DNA of 22,623 nt, taken from the IMG/VR virus record IMGVR_UViG_3300024999_000425, positions 1 through 22,623 of that record; one strand, 5' to 3'. Position 1 is the stretch's first letter. Each line of letters opens with the position of its first letter. A program made the translations under genes and the position numbers. Source of the DNA: a virus. Below the pieces are notes generated by a model. It was not told the origin of the DNA and made no database searches. It was given only the letters and a program-made list of their open reading frames with translations. Shown one piece after another: positions 1 to 6,933 of the stretch.

Positions 1-2
1 GA

Positions 3-166
3 AGCCCACATTTGTATAGAGAACACGCAGTTAGAAATAATGTAATTGATGATAAAAAGAAAGATTGGTTTATAACTAATGGAGTATATACTAGTTGCCA
101 TGATTTAATATCAAAAATATTACAATTCGATAGACATTACATGTCGAATCAAAACTTGGCAAACCT
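3..166 (+). CDS. 5' exon (partial) of an intron-split phage gene of unknown function
   Basis: The frame is open from the left edge and would stop at TAA 168-170 without splicing. I read it as the last part of an upstream exon, because the 5' splice site predicted from the group I intron falls at 166/167 and joining 166 to 1196 keeps the frame into the long open frame that follows. The exon ends ...NQNLAN plus two bases of a Leu codon, and the spliced product continues L-MEYTVDGDKS. The visible 54 residues are polar and match no family I can name. The gene's start lies outside the window. The alternative is that this is the tail of a separate small ORF ending at 170; the in-frame junction and the P1/P10 pairing argue against that. 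Confidence 0.55.
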
Positions 167-1195
167 ATAAAAATAGGGTGTCATATAACATTAGAAAAAA
201 TAGTTATATGGCTAACGGGGAAATCGTAGTGAGTAAAGTCACCGACAATCCCGTAGGAAGGTTGGTCTATTCTTTTAAACCTTTAGAGGGGGTTTGAAAG
301 GCCATAAATAATTTTTACATTTATGAATGGTACAATGTTGATACTGGATTTGTGTTTTATGTCGGTAAGGGATGTGGCAACAGATATAAATTGTCTACAA
401 AGTCTGTCAGAAGTAAACATTTTATAAATTATAAAAATAAATATAATTGCGATGTTAGAATAACGCATTCTAATTTAAAAGAAGATGATGCCTTCAAATT
501 AGAACGTGAAACCATTGAAAAATATAGAATAAATAATCAATGTATTTGTAATTATACAAATGGTGGAGAAGGTATTAGTGGATATTCACATTCTGAATCA
601 GCAAAAAGAAAAATATCTGAAACACACAAAGGAGAACAAAATAGTCAATTTGGAATATCTCCAAAAGAAAGGATGGGTGATAATTATGAAGATTGGTTGA
701 ATAAAATGAGTGAAGGGAAAATTGGGTCTTCTAATCCAAATTACAATAATGATACATTAAAGATAAAATATAAAGAAAATCCAGATTTAGCTTTAGAAAA
801 ACAATCAAGAAAAGGAGATATAAATGGGAGAGCAACAAAAATACAACTATATGATAAAAATATGAACTTTATAAAAGAATTTGATTATATAGGCTTATGT
901 TGCGAATATTTACATAAAAATCATGGATTTTCAAGTGATGCAGAAGTTGTAAGAGTTGGTATTAGAAGGAGTATTAAAAATAATATTCCATATAAAGAAT
1001 TTAAGTTTATAAAAATATAAAAAATTAAAAGAATAGACCAATAACCTCTAACGACTATCGAAAGGGTAGGAAATTGAAAAATATTTCCGAGTAACCGAGT
1101 AGAGTAGAGATTATGTGAAAATCATAACTCGAAACGCCAAGCATTATAATACTGCGATGTATTATAATGAAGATATAGTCTGTGCCATATGAAAG
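167..1195 (+). ncRNA. Group I self-splicing intron carrying a GIY-YIG endonuclease ORF
   Basis: Self-splicing intron. P1 pairs exon ACCT (163-166, U at the splice site) with GGGT (176-179), giving the expected U-G wobble. P10 pairs TAT (1196-1198) with ATA (173-175). P2 is a perfect 8-bp hairpin, CATATAAC 182-189 with GTTATATG 203-210. P4 is ACGGG with CCCGT (about 215-219 and 252-256). P6 is extended by a perfect 15-bp stem, TTGGTCTATTCTTTT 262-276 with 1027-1041, which closes around the ORF. P7 is GACTAT 1053-1058 (R element) with ATAGTC 1175-1180 (S element, GAAGATATAGTCTG). A perfect 11-bp hairpin, CATTATAATAC with GTATTATAATG, sits just before the S element. The 3' end at G1195 is the only nearby G that keeps the exon frame. 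Boundaries are inferred from pairing, not demonstrated. Confidence 0.82.
304..1020 (+). CDS. Intron-encoded GIY-YIG homing endonuclease, non-AUG start
   Basis: Site-specific DNA endonuclease expected to cut intronless alleles and spread its intron. The GIY-YIG core is YIYEW followed by FYVGKG, with Arg in GNRYK, the metal-binding Glu in ERETIEKY and Asn in CNYTNGGEG. A NUMOD3-like motif follows (SESAKRKISETHKG), then a C-terminal DNA-binding part (IQLYDKNMNF...) resembling NUMOD1/helix-turn-helix modules. The first conventional start in frame is GTG 352, but that would delete the YIY half of the active site. The frame is open from 298 with no ATG, GTG or TTG before 352, so translation probably starts at ATA 304 or ATT 319, behind AGAGGGGG (about 285-292) or GAAAGG (297-302). 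The ORF lies inside the P6 extension of the intron, so it can be expressed without disturbing the catalytic core. The start codon is uncertain; the function is firm. Confidence 0.85.
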   Translation: MNNFYIYEWYNVDTGFVFYVGKGCGNRYKLSTKSVRSKHFINYKNKYNCDVRITHSNLKEDDAFKLERETIEKYRINNQCICNYTNGGEGISGYSHSESAKRKISETHKGEQNSQFGISPKERMGDNYEDWLNKMSEGKIGSSNPNYNNDTLKIKYKENPDLALEKQSRKGDINGRATKIQLYDKNMNFIKEFDYIGLCCEYLHKNHGFSSDAEVVRVGIRRSIKNNIPYKEFKFIKI

Positions 1196-2144
1196 TATGG
1201 AGTACACGGTAGATGGAGATAAGTCTTTGGTTGTTGCTTGTCCTACGTTAATTTCAATTGCAGAACGTAATATGAAAGATATAGTTCCGCTTTATTATAA
1301 TATGAGAAAAGCACCAGCAGAATTAATTACTAAAAAAAGTATTTATAATGGTTTAAAAACTGCATATACTGGTGGAAACATTGGAATGGGTAGTAATAAT
1401 ATTACAAAGATATGGAATAGTGGTAAAGTAAATTTAGATGTAATTAAATTATTATGTATGGAAAACAATTTTACAATTGATTATGCTAAAACTTTGTATA
1501 AACCAGTAAGACCAAAGTCTAAAAAGAATATGATTACTGATTATACTAAATTAAAGACCCCTCATTTTTTCATTTATGCTAAAGATAAAGAGAAAGATAA
1601 GGTTGAATTAGTTAACAATAGTGTTGTAAATAGATTAGAAAAGATAATTCCAAATACTAAAATTAGTTTTACTGCTACAGGATTAGGAAATTTTGATTAT
1701 AAAATGCTTATGAGAAATAAAAAAGTGGAGTTAAGTGAAGATATTATAAAAAAATATAAGGAACTAGATTTAAAGAAGCATTTTATGATAAATTCCACAT
1801 ATGAGGAAGATGAACAAAACAATGTAACATATTTATATCAAGAAATCGTAAAAAGTATTTTAGAGATTAATAATGATATTTATTATGTAACAGATGTATT
1901 GGTTAAATATTTATACGAATTTAAGAAATCAAACTTTAAAACTACATTGTGGGAATGTTTTGGACATATAATTGTTGAGAATTTAAAAACAAATGTAGAA
2001 ACCAGTAAAATATATTGCGATGTTTGTGGTGATTTAATAGACCAAGGGAGCAATCGTAAAAAGTATTGTGAGAGATGTTGGAAAGAAAAAGAAAGGGGGA
2101 TTTGGAGAGAAAGCAAGAGAAAAAGTAGAAATGTCCAAGTTTAG
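1196..2144 (+). CDS. 3' exon of the split phage gene; C-terminal zinc-binding motif, function unknown
   Basis: Continuation of the exon ending at 166. About 316 residues are encoded here, starting MEYTVDGDKSLVVACPTLIS. The sequence is well composed, and stretches such as YNMRKAPAEL, TGGNIG, ITKIWNSG and MENNFTIDYAKTLYKP look like a conserved phage protein, but I cannot name the family. The C-terminus is a short treble-clef-like zinc motif, CDVCGDLI...KKYCERC, followed by a basic tail (KEKERGIWRESKRKSRN), which suggests nucleic-acid binding. GTG 1182 could look like a start but has no Shine-Dalgarno and lies within the intron's 3' end. Homing introns usually occupy conserved positions of essential genes, so the host gene is probably important, for example in replication or nucleotide metabolism. 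That is inference. The gene ends intact 10 bp before the left-end hairpin of the TnpB element. Confidence 0.7.
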
Positions 2145-2154
2145 AAAAATCCTG

Positions 2155-2177
2155 AAACCCTACTCCTACAAGGGTTT
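2155..2177 (+). repeat. Left-end hairpin of the TnpB element
   Basis: Perfect 7-bp inverted repeat, AAACCCT and AGGGTTT, with a 9-base loop, beginning 10 bp after the upstream stop codon. A second hairpin, ACCCTT with AAGGGT, lies near 2298-2315. The position fits a subterminal left-end imperfect palindrome of IS200/IS605 elements. It could also end transcription of the upstream gene, but it is followed by GAAATTT rather than a T run, which makes it a weak terminator. Confidence 0.55.
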
Positions 2178-2431
2178 GAAATTTAGCTATATTGCTGTAT
2201 TCGCTCAAACGTAGTCATACCAACACTTTCAGCATTTTGTCATAATAGTCTCTAAGGGAAACATAGGCTAATATACAAAAATAAGAGTTATGTATACACC
2301 CTTTTAAGAAGGGTATGATTTTAAGTTAATTGTACCCTTACGTTCCTAATAGAATTAAAGAGCATTTATCTTTCCTTACTAACGAGAACATGTCATAAAA
2401 TTAATTATATATTATATAAGGAGGTGGCAAG

Positions 2432-3841
2432 ATGAAAGCAACAACTGCGTCATATAATCTCACTTTAGATTTAAATTTAGAAATATATCAACAAAATATT
2501 TTAGATAAACGCTTTAATATTTCTAGGCAAATTTATAATGCTTGTTTGGGAGAGTTATTAAAACGTTATAAAATGTTACAACATGATAAAGAATATCAAG
2601 AAATTGTTGAAATGACTAAATCAAAAAAGAGAAATAATTTATTTAAGCAATTAAATCAAAAATATAAGCTTAATGAATATTCTTTGCATGAATTTGTTAA
2701 ACCAATGCAACATCATTTTAATAAAAATATAGATGCTTTTACTGCTCAAAAACTTGCCACTAGAGCGTGGAAATCTTTTGAGAAATTAATGTATCATCAA
2801 GCCAAGAAAGTTAATTTTAAAAGATTTGGTGAAATAGATTCTATTGAAGGAAAAGATAATAAAACTGGAATCAAATTTAGAAATAATCAAATCATTTGGA
2901 AAGGACTTAATATTAAAGTCAACGTAGATAGAAATGATACTTATGCTCAAATAGCAATACAAGATAGAGTTAAATATTGTCGCATTGTTCGTAAGGAAAT
3001 TAGAGGGAAAATTAAATATTATCTTCAGCTTATTTTAGAGGGAATTCCTCCCATCAAGATTTATAAAAATACTGGAGAAATAAAAAATTATACTAAAGAT
3101 GGGGAAGTCGGTTTAGATATTGGCATCTCTACATTAGCGTTGGTGTCAGATGATAAAGTAAGTTTATTAGAGTTTTGCAATGGGTTAGATAATTTAGATA
3201 AAACTAAGCGTAAAATTCAAAGAAAAATGGATCGAAGTAAACGTGCCACAAATCCCAATAAATTTAATGAAAATGGAACAATCAAAAAAGGCAATAAAGA
3301 TAAATGGATTTTCTCTAATCATTACAAAAGGATTAGAAGTGAATTAAAGGAAATTCAAAGAAAGATTGCTTCCAAACGTAAAATAGAACATGAAATATTA
3401 GCAAACTCCATCTTAGAGCAAGGGGGTATAATCAAAGTTGAAACAATGAACTATAAAGGATTACAAAAAGGAAGATATGGAAAGAGGATGGGATTAAAAG
3501 CTCCTAGTATGTTTTTAACTATTTTGAATAGAAAACTTAAATATCAAGATAAAGAATTATTAAAAGTAAATGCTTGGACAGTTAAAGCAAGTCAATATAA
3601 TCCATTGGATGATACTTATATTAAAAAGCCATTATCTCAGAGGTGGCAAATATTAAGTAACGATATTAAAATTCAACGAGATATATTTTCAGCTTGGTTG
3701 ATTAAAAACGTTAAAGATGATCTTCAAAAAGTTGATAGACAAAAATGTTTAGATAGTTTTACAAAGTTTTATAGTTTATATAAAATTGAGGAAAATAGGT
3801 TAAAACAGTGTACTGGATTAATTAGTAGTATGGGATTTTAG
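2432..3841 (+). CDS. tnpB: TnpB, RNA-guided RuvC nuclease of IS200/IS605 elements
   Basis: Ancestral Cas12-type nuclease that uses an omega-RNA from the element's right end to cut DNA next to a TAM. It is 469 aa, near the upper normal range for TnpB. The RuvC triad is visible: D229 in GLDIGISTLA, E337 in KVETMNYKGL and D417 in IQRDIFSAWLI. The usual four-cysteine zinc ribbon before the last Asp is missing and is replaced by a stretch with ASQYNP and KKPLSQRW. I recognise this pattern from a Firmicutes TnpB subfamily, so it need not mean inactivity. The C-terminus, LKQCTGLISSMGF, is also typical of that subfamily. AAGGAGGTGG lies 5-6 bp before ATG 2432. With the triad intact, it does not look like a dead TnpB-derived repressor (TldR). 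Confidence 0.9.
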   Translation: MKATTASYNLTLDLNLEIYQQNILDKRFNISRQIYNACLGELLKRYKMLQHDKEYQEIVEMTKSKKRNNLFKQLNQKYKLNEYSLHEFVKPMQHHFNKNIDAFTAQKLATRAWKSFEKLMYHQAKKVNFKRFGEIDSIEGKDNKTGIKFRNNQIIWKGLNIKVNVDRNDTYAQIAIQDRVKYCRIVRKEIRGKIKYYLQLILEGIPPIKIYKNTGEIKNYTKDGEVGLDIGISTLALVSDDKVSLLEFCNGLDNLDKTKRKIQRKMDRSKRATNPNKFNENGTIKKGNKDKWIFSNHYKRIRSELKEIQRKIASKRKIEHEILANSILEQGGIIKVETMNYKGLQKGRYGKRMGLKAPSMFLTILNRKLKYQDKELLKVNAWTVKASQYNPLDDTYIKKPLSQRWQILSNDIKIQRDIFSAWLIKNVKDDLQKVDRQKCLDSFTKFYSLYKIEENRLKQCTGLISSMGF

Positions 3842-4028
3842 TTAAAAAATAGAATCGTCTTGAATCGGGCGATATGCTAACGTTAAATGATAAGTTAGAG
3901 ACTTTGTCACTATACCAGTAATGGTCGGAATCATTTGTTAGTAAAAATCTTAATGAAGATGATTAGTGATTAGTCATAGGACTAAGAGAAATCATTGTAA
4001 TTAAGAACCTGTTACATAATTTGTACAG
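3842..4028 (+). ncRNA. Candidate omega-RNA / right-end structured region of the TnpB element
   Basis: No ORF, but dense potential structure directly after the tnpB stop, where omega-RNAs of this family are encoded. There is a CTAAC/GTTAG hairpin (about 3875-3899), an ACCA-GTAA-TGGT hairpin, and a nested hairpin in which GATGATT 3958-3964 pairs with AATCATT 3990-3996 (one G-U) around TTAGTC 3970-3975 and GACTAA 3980-3985. A further CTGTTAC/GTACAG hairpin lies at 4009-4028. The guide would be the 15-20 nt just beyond the true right end, which I cannot place exactly. The assignment rests on position and pairing only. Confidence 0.5.
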
Positions 4029-4130
4029 AGATTCAGTAAAATTGCTATTAAACTGTATTGGTCGATTGCAGTTTAAATATAAAATAAAAACAAAACAATA
4101 AACTCCAAAAAGGAAGTATCAATAATATAA

Positions 4131-4433
4131 TTGGAAAAAATCACAAAACAAGAAATGTCATACTTAATCAATCTAAAAATTATAAAACAGCATAACGGCA
4201 ACTACGGAGATAATCTAGTAGTAATAGGAAAATTCAGTAGTAAAAAAAGAAAGCAACGCTACATTACAGACCCATACTATAATTATTTGCTCAGATTAAA
4301 GCAAAATGATAAAAATAAACAGACTATTGATGATGTAAAAGAAAATCAGAGGTATTTGTTTATGGATAGTATGGATAGTATGGATAGTGGTAACAGTAAT
4401 AATGGAATTAGTAACAGTGAATGTGTCTTATAA
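4131..4433 (+). CDS. Small phage protein of unknown function
   Basis: 100 aa, TTG start behind AAAAAGGAAG (about 4104-4113), just past the right end of the TnpB element. The first 65 residues are basic and compact (KEEMSYLI-like start, NGNYGDNLVVIGK, SSKKRKQRYITDPYY), which suggests a small folded, possibly nucleic-acid-binding protein. The tail is low complexity: three identical 9-bp units encode MDS-MDS-MDS, then a Ser/Asn/Gly-rich end. No family recognised. It sits 36 bp before the PIN-PhoH gene and is probably cotranscribed with it. Confidence 0.6.
   Translation: MEKITKQEMSYLINLKIIKQHNGNYGDNLVVIGKFSSKKRKQRYITDPYYNYLLRLKQNDKNKQTIDDVKENQRYLFMDSMDSMDSGNSNNGISNSECVL
4362..4388 (+). repeat. 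Three perfect tandem copies of ATGGATAGT
   Basis: Coding micro-repeat near the 3' end of the preceding small gene. Copies lie at 4362-4370, 4371-4379 and 4380-4388, each encoding Met-Asp-Ser. Repeats of this kind expand and contract by replication slippage, so length may differ between related phages. Each unit contains an in-frame ATG, but no Shine-Dalgarno stands before them. Confidence 0.9.
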
Positions 4434-4469
4434 TACATAGTAAAATAATTAGTAGAGGGATGATTCTTA

Positions 4470-5708
4470 TTGCCCAGTAAAGTATTTGTAGAAACAAATA
4501 TAATGCTGAATCATAACTTCGATCTAAATAACTATCTTCATGTTAAAATACCTATAATAACAATTGAGGAGTTAGATGGGTTAAAGAAGAGCGAAACTGT
4601 TGGTTATCAAGCCAGAAAAGCTCTTAGAGATATCAAAAAAGCAATGCAAGATAAAAGAGTGACAATAGTAAAAGATTATGAATTTAAATTAGAGAATAGA
4701 TTCTTAGATCACAAAAATGATAATTTCATTTTAGGATTCGCGTATGAAACTTATATAGACGACAATGAATATGTTTTTATTACAGATGATTTTAATCTAT
4801 GGATAAAAGCGGAAGCGTATAATATTCCTTGTGAACTTTTTGGATTTAAAGATATTGAAGAAGAAAAATACAATGGAATTAGAGAAGTTTGGTTAACTGA
4901 TAGAGAATACATAAACATAAGAGACAGTGAAATTAATCAATTAGATTGCTTGCTAAATGAGTATGTAATTGTTAATAACACAACAAAAAATGAACAATAT
5001 TTGTATACTTGGAATGGTGAATATCTTGACGAGGTTAAAGTAAAACCAATAACTAATAAATATCTTAATATGGGAGATGCGGTTCTTCACTTAGATATAT
5101 ATCAGAAAGCATTAATACACATGTTACAAAATGAAAATGTAAGAATTTGCATTACTGATTCAATTTATGGATCAGGTAAATCGTATATTATGTTACATTG
5201 GGCATTACAACAATTGGGTAGTGGTAATGGAAAATATAAAAAGATTTACTTTGTAAAAAGTGATTCACCGCCAAAAGGACGTAAGGAATTTCCTGCAATC
5301 CCTGGAAATGTAGCTGAGAAAACAGAACCGTTAATGGGAGTAATATTAGATACAACATCTGAAGATAGTATGTCAGATTTTTCTTCTGGAAATAGTAAAG
5401 TTGAAATACTTCCAATTCAATTTTGTCGTGGTAGAAGTTTAAGAAAAGCAATCTTATATATCAATGAAGCTCAGAACTTTACTCCTTCAGAAATGGAATT
5501 GTTACTTTCTAGAGCTGGTGAAGATACTGTAGTTTTGATTGATGGATCTACTAAACAAATTGATAATAGGTATTGCGTTCATAGAAATGGACTTAGTACC
5601 GTAAGCGAAAACTTTAAAGATAAGTCTATAGCAGCACAAGTTAATATGGTAGAAGATTTCAGAAGTGAAATTAGTAAAATGGTTAGTGAAATGGATTGGC
5701 ATGATTAG
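4470..5708 (+). CDS. PIN-PhoH protein: RNase-fold domain fused to a PhoH-type ATPase
   Basis: 412 aa. PIN-PhoH (PhoH2-like) proteins combine a PIN ribonuclease fold with a PhoH helicase/ATPase and act on RNA. The PIN domain (about 1-130) begins KVFVETNIML and includes ITIEELDGLKK and the acidic FITDDFNLWIKAEAY. The PhoH domain (about 195-410) has Walker A YGSGKS (234-238), RGRSLRKA and a Walker B-like YINEAQNFTPSEMELLLSR, then VLIDGSTKQID. Several key positions are changed: the first PIN Asp (usual DTN) is Glu8 in ETN, the leading Gly of Walker A is Ser, and the Walker B Asp is Asn332. So ATPase or nuclease activity may be reduced. The start is TTG 4470 after AGAGGG. PhoH genes are frequent in large phages, usually near replication or metabolism genes. 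Confidence 0.85.
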   Translation: MPSKVFVETNIMLNHNFDLNNYLHVKIPIITIEELDGLKKSETVGYQARKALRDIKKAMQDKRVTIVKDYEFKLENRFLDHKNDNFILGFAYETYIDDNEYVFITDDFNLWIKAEAYNIPCELFGFKDIEEEKYNGIREVWLTDREYINIRDSEINQLDCLLNEYVIVNNTTKNEQYLYTWNGEYLDEVKVKPITNKYLNMGDAVLHLDIYQKALIHMLQNENVRICITDSIYGSGKSYIMLHWALQQLGSGNGKYKKIYFVKSDSPPKGRKEFPAIPGNVAEKTEPLMGVILDTTSEDSMSDFSSGNSKVEILPIQFCRGRSLRKAILYINEAQNFTPSEMELLLSRAGEDTVVLIDGSTKQIDNRYCVHRNGLSTVSENFKDKSIAAQVNMVEDFRSEISKMVSEMDWHD

Positions 5709-5723
5709 GCAATAGTTGTTTTT

Positions 5724-5753
5724 ACTCCCTCAGACTGTTTTTCTGTAAGGAGT
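5724..5753 (+). terminator. Hairpin after the PIN-PhoH gene, possible weak terminator
   Basis: ACTCC (5724-5728) pairs with GGAGT (5749-5753), with inner CAGA/TCTG pairing, 16 bp after the stop codon. There is no T run directly after it, but a second T-rich hairpin follows (ATAG...TTTTTCTAT, about 5761-5776). This could be transcription termination or an mRNA-stabilising end for the upstream message. Confidence 0.4.
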
Positions 5754-5778
5754 TAAGGTATAGAGTGTTTTTCTATCA

Positions 5779-5834
5779 CCTCTTTAAATTAATTCAAGGA
5801 GGTAAGTCACTATATTAATGGATTTTGGTTAGCG
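5779..5834 (+). promoter_or_regulatory. Shine-Dalgarno-sequestering hairpin with a mini-cistron
   Basis: A strong AAGGAGGTAAG ribosome-binding site near 5793-5803 can pair with CCTCTTT upstream (about 5779-5785): seven pairs, one G-U. It is followed only by a tiny frame, ATA-TTA-ATG-GAT-TTT-GGT-TAG. No real gene follows this site; HU begins 110 bp later with its own GGGG site. It is either a translation-controlled leader for the HU message or the remnant of a lost small gene. Confidence 0.3.
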
Positions 5835-5943
5835 TAAATTAGATATTAGTTAAAATATCATTATAAAATAAAACAAAATAAAAACACGGGTCTGGTACAA
5901 AGTACGCAGATACTATTATAAGAATAAAAGGGGATTAAAATAA

Positions 5944-6225
5944 ATGAATAAGCAACAACTCGTAGCAGAATTAAGTATTAAATCGGAGATCACAAAAAAG
6001 GAAGCAGAGAAGCATGTTACAAATCTATTTGATATTATCATGGAAACTGTAGCTATTGGCGAAGATGTAAAAGTAGTGGGTTTTGGAAAATTCGAGAAGA
6101 AAGAAACAAAAGGTCGTGAAGGGGTATCTAAACTTCAAGGCGTGGAAAAACCATGGAAAACCGAGGATTCTTTCAAACCATATTTCGATCCATCTAAAGC
6201 TTTTGAAGACAAAGTAAAAGCGTAA
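5944..6225 (+). CDS. HU-family histone-like DNA-binding protein
   Basis: 93 aa, the usual HU length. HU dimers bend and coat double-stranded DNA; phage versions package or organise phage DNA and help replication or transcription. The N-terminal helices, NKQQLVAELSIKSEITKKEAEKH, match HU. The turn VVGFGKFEKKE corresponds to the family's G-F-G-x-F signature, and the C-terminus, FKPYFDPSKAFEDKVKA, matches the strand and helix that close the fold. The arm region (about 54-75) is shorter and less basic than bacterial HU and lacks the classic RNP tip, so binding strength or bending may differ. ATG 5944 follows AAAAGGGGATT. A 234-bp leader with hairpins precedes it and a tRNA gene follows. Confidence 0.9.
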   Translation: MNKQQLVAELSIKSEITKKEAEKHVTNLFDIIMETVAIGEDVKVVGFGKFEKKETKGREGVSKLQGVEKPWKTEDSFKPYFDPSKAFEDKVKA

Positions 6226-6260
6226 TCTATTAACAATAATTTTATGCTATCAGTGTAAGT

Positions 6261-6293
6261 CCTTATATCTAATTTATATAGTTGGATATAAGG
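6261..6293 (+). other. Perfect 9-bp stem-loop between the HU gene and tRNA-Thr
   Basis: CCTTATATC (6261-6269) and GATATAAGG (6285-6293) form a perfect stem with a 15-base loop. There is no T run after it, so it is not a standard terminator. It lies 19 bp before the tRNA and may protect the HU message's 3' end or be a processing signal for release of the tRNA. Confidence 0.5.
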
Positions 6294-6311
6294 CAGGATA
6301 GTATATTCTAT

Positions 6312-6386
6312 GCTGGATTAGCTCAGTGGTAGAGCAGTTGCCTTGTAAGCATCAGGCCATCAGTCCGAATCTGATATCCAGCTCCA
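6312..6386 (+). tRNA. tRNA-Thr (anticodon UGU), CCA encoded
   Basis: Cloverleaf read by eye. The acceptor stem is GCTGGAT/ATCCAGC with seven pairs. The D arm is GCTC-AGTGGTA-GAGC. The anticodon loop CTTGTAA gives UGU, decoding ACA, a codon frequent in this AT-rich phage. The T stem is ATCAG/CTGAT. G1-C72 and C2-G71, important threonine identity pairs, are present, and CCA is encoded at 6384-6386. Two oddities: a U-U mismatch at the second pair of the anticodon stem (GTTGC/GCATC), and a T loop of TCCGAAT, in which C replaces the nearly invariant U55. It may be a functional but relaxed phage tRNA, or one that is decaying. Confidence 0.9.
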
Positions 6387-6450
6387 TATAAATTAGCGTA
6401 AGGCAAATTAAAAATAAATAAAATAAAATAAAAGGTGGAATAATCAAACA

Positions 6451-6681
6451 ATGGCAAAATCCAAACTTACTGAAACCAAGAAAATTACACATAAATTAGC
6501 ATCTGAAGGCGAATTAACAATTGAAAATAATATAGCAGTAGTCAACATCCCAGATGAAGGCGTTAAGAATTTAATTGAGTTATTGAAAAATTTCTCAGGA
6601 AAATATGTTAAATTTTCTTTTACAGAAGAAGAAGTTGAAGATGTAATTGATGAGGAAGAAACTGAATCTGAAGACGAGTAA
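6451..6681 (+). CDS. Small acidic-tailed phage protein, possibly YonK-like
   Basis: 76 aa, ATG preceded by AAAGGTGG. A basic N-terminus (MAKSKLTETKKITHK) is followed by a small beta-alpha-beta stretch (ASEGELTIENNIAVVNI...LIELLKNFSGKYVKFSFTEEE) and a very acidic tail (EEVEDVIDEEETESEDE). The middle resembles, by eye, the B. subtilis SPbeta YonK family (a short phage protein ending with a GKxVxxxVxEE-like strand), but the match is weak. The acidic tail suggests DNA mimicry or a chaperone-like contact, which is speculative. It sits 65 bp after the tRNA and before a 250-bp leader. Confidence 0.6.
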   Translation: MAKSKLTETKKITHKLASEGELTIENNIAVVNIPDEGVKNLIELLKNFSGKYVKFSFTEEEVEDVIDEEETESEDE

Positions 6682-6839
6682 ATGCTAATAAATAATAACT
6701 GTTACTATTCAATAATCATTATAGAGTAAGATAAAAAGTGATATCATCAGGAAGGGGATGGTTAAATTGCAGGAATCTAGTAGAGGTTAATATAGGCGTG
6801 AGTAGTGCCTGAATCTAAATATTCCATTAGTGGTATTAT

Positions 6840-6882
6840 AGAGAACGGAGAATAATTATTATGATAACTTTATCCGTTCTCT
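6840..6882 (+). promoter_or_regulatory. 10-bp stem-loop in the leader of the 213-aa gene
   Basis: AGAGAACGGA (6840-6849) pairs with TCCGTTCTCT (6873-6882) across a 23-base AT-rich loop. It lies 50 bp upstream of the next start codon. A smaller TAGGC/GCCTG hairpin (about 6795-6813) and an orphan AGGAAGGGG site followed by a 10-codon frame (near 6751-6790) occupy the rest of this 252-bp gap. It may be a terminator of the upstream unit or an attenuator; the loop is long and no T tract follows. Confidence 0.4.
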
Positions 6883-6933
6883 CTCAATAAAATAATTTAT
6901 CAAAATTTAAAATTAAAGGGGATAAATAAAAAT

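Larger units (their letters stand above)
2155..4060 (+). mobile_element. TnpB-only IS200/IS605-type element (approximate ends)
   Basis: The unit consists of a subterminal hairpin (AAACCCT 2155-2161 with AGGGTTT 2171-2177), about 250 bp of noncoding left end, tnpB, and a structured noncoding right end. Hairpins next to each end are what single-strand transposition by a Y1 transposase uses in this family. No tnpA is present, so movement would need a transposase supplied in trans, or the element persists through TnpB cutting of empty sites. The right boundary is placed near 4060 because the structured region and an imperfect CTGTTAC/GTACAG hairpin (4009-4028) end before the next gene's ribosome-binding site. 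Both ends are estimates; comparison with an empty site would fix them. Confidence 0.6.

Noticed and set aside
1883-2208. Minus-strand open frames opposite the 3' exon
   Set aside because: They overlap a well-composed gene on the + strand, lack ribosome sites and have shadow-like composition; the same holds for the other minus-strand frames in the window.
2145-2431. Left part of the TnpB element as a group I intron (an IStron)
   Set aside because: No R/S (P7) pair or clear P4 could be found, and the element sits between genes rather than inside one, so splicing would not be needed.
5880-5925. Promoter before the HU gene using TACTAT or TATAAG
   Set aside because: No convincing -35 element at the right spacing, and AT-rich DNA gives many such -10-like strings by chance.
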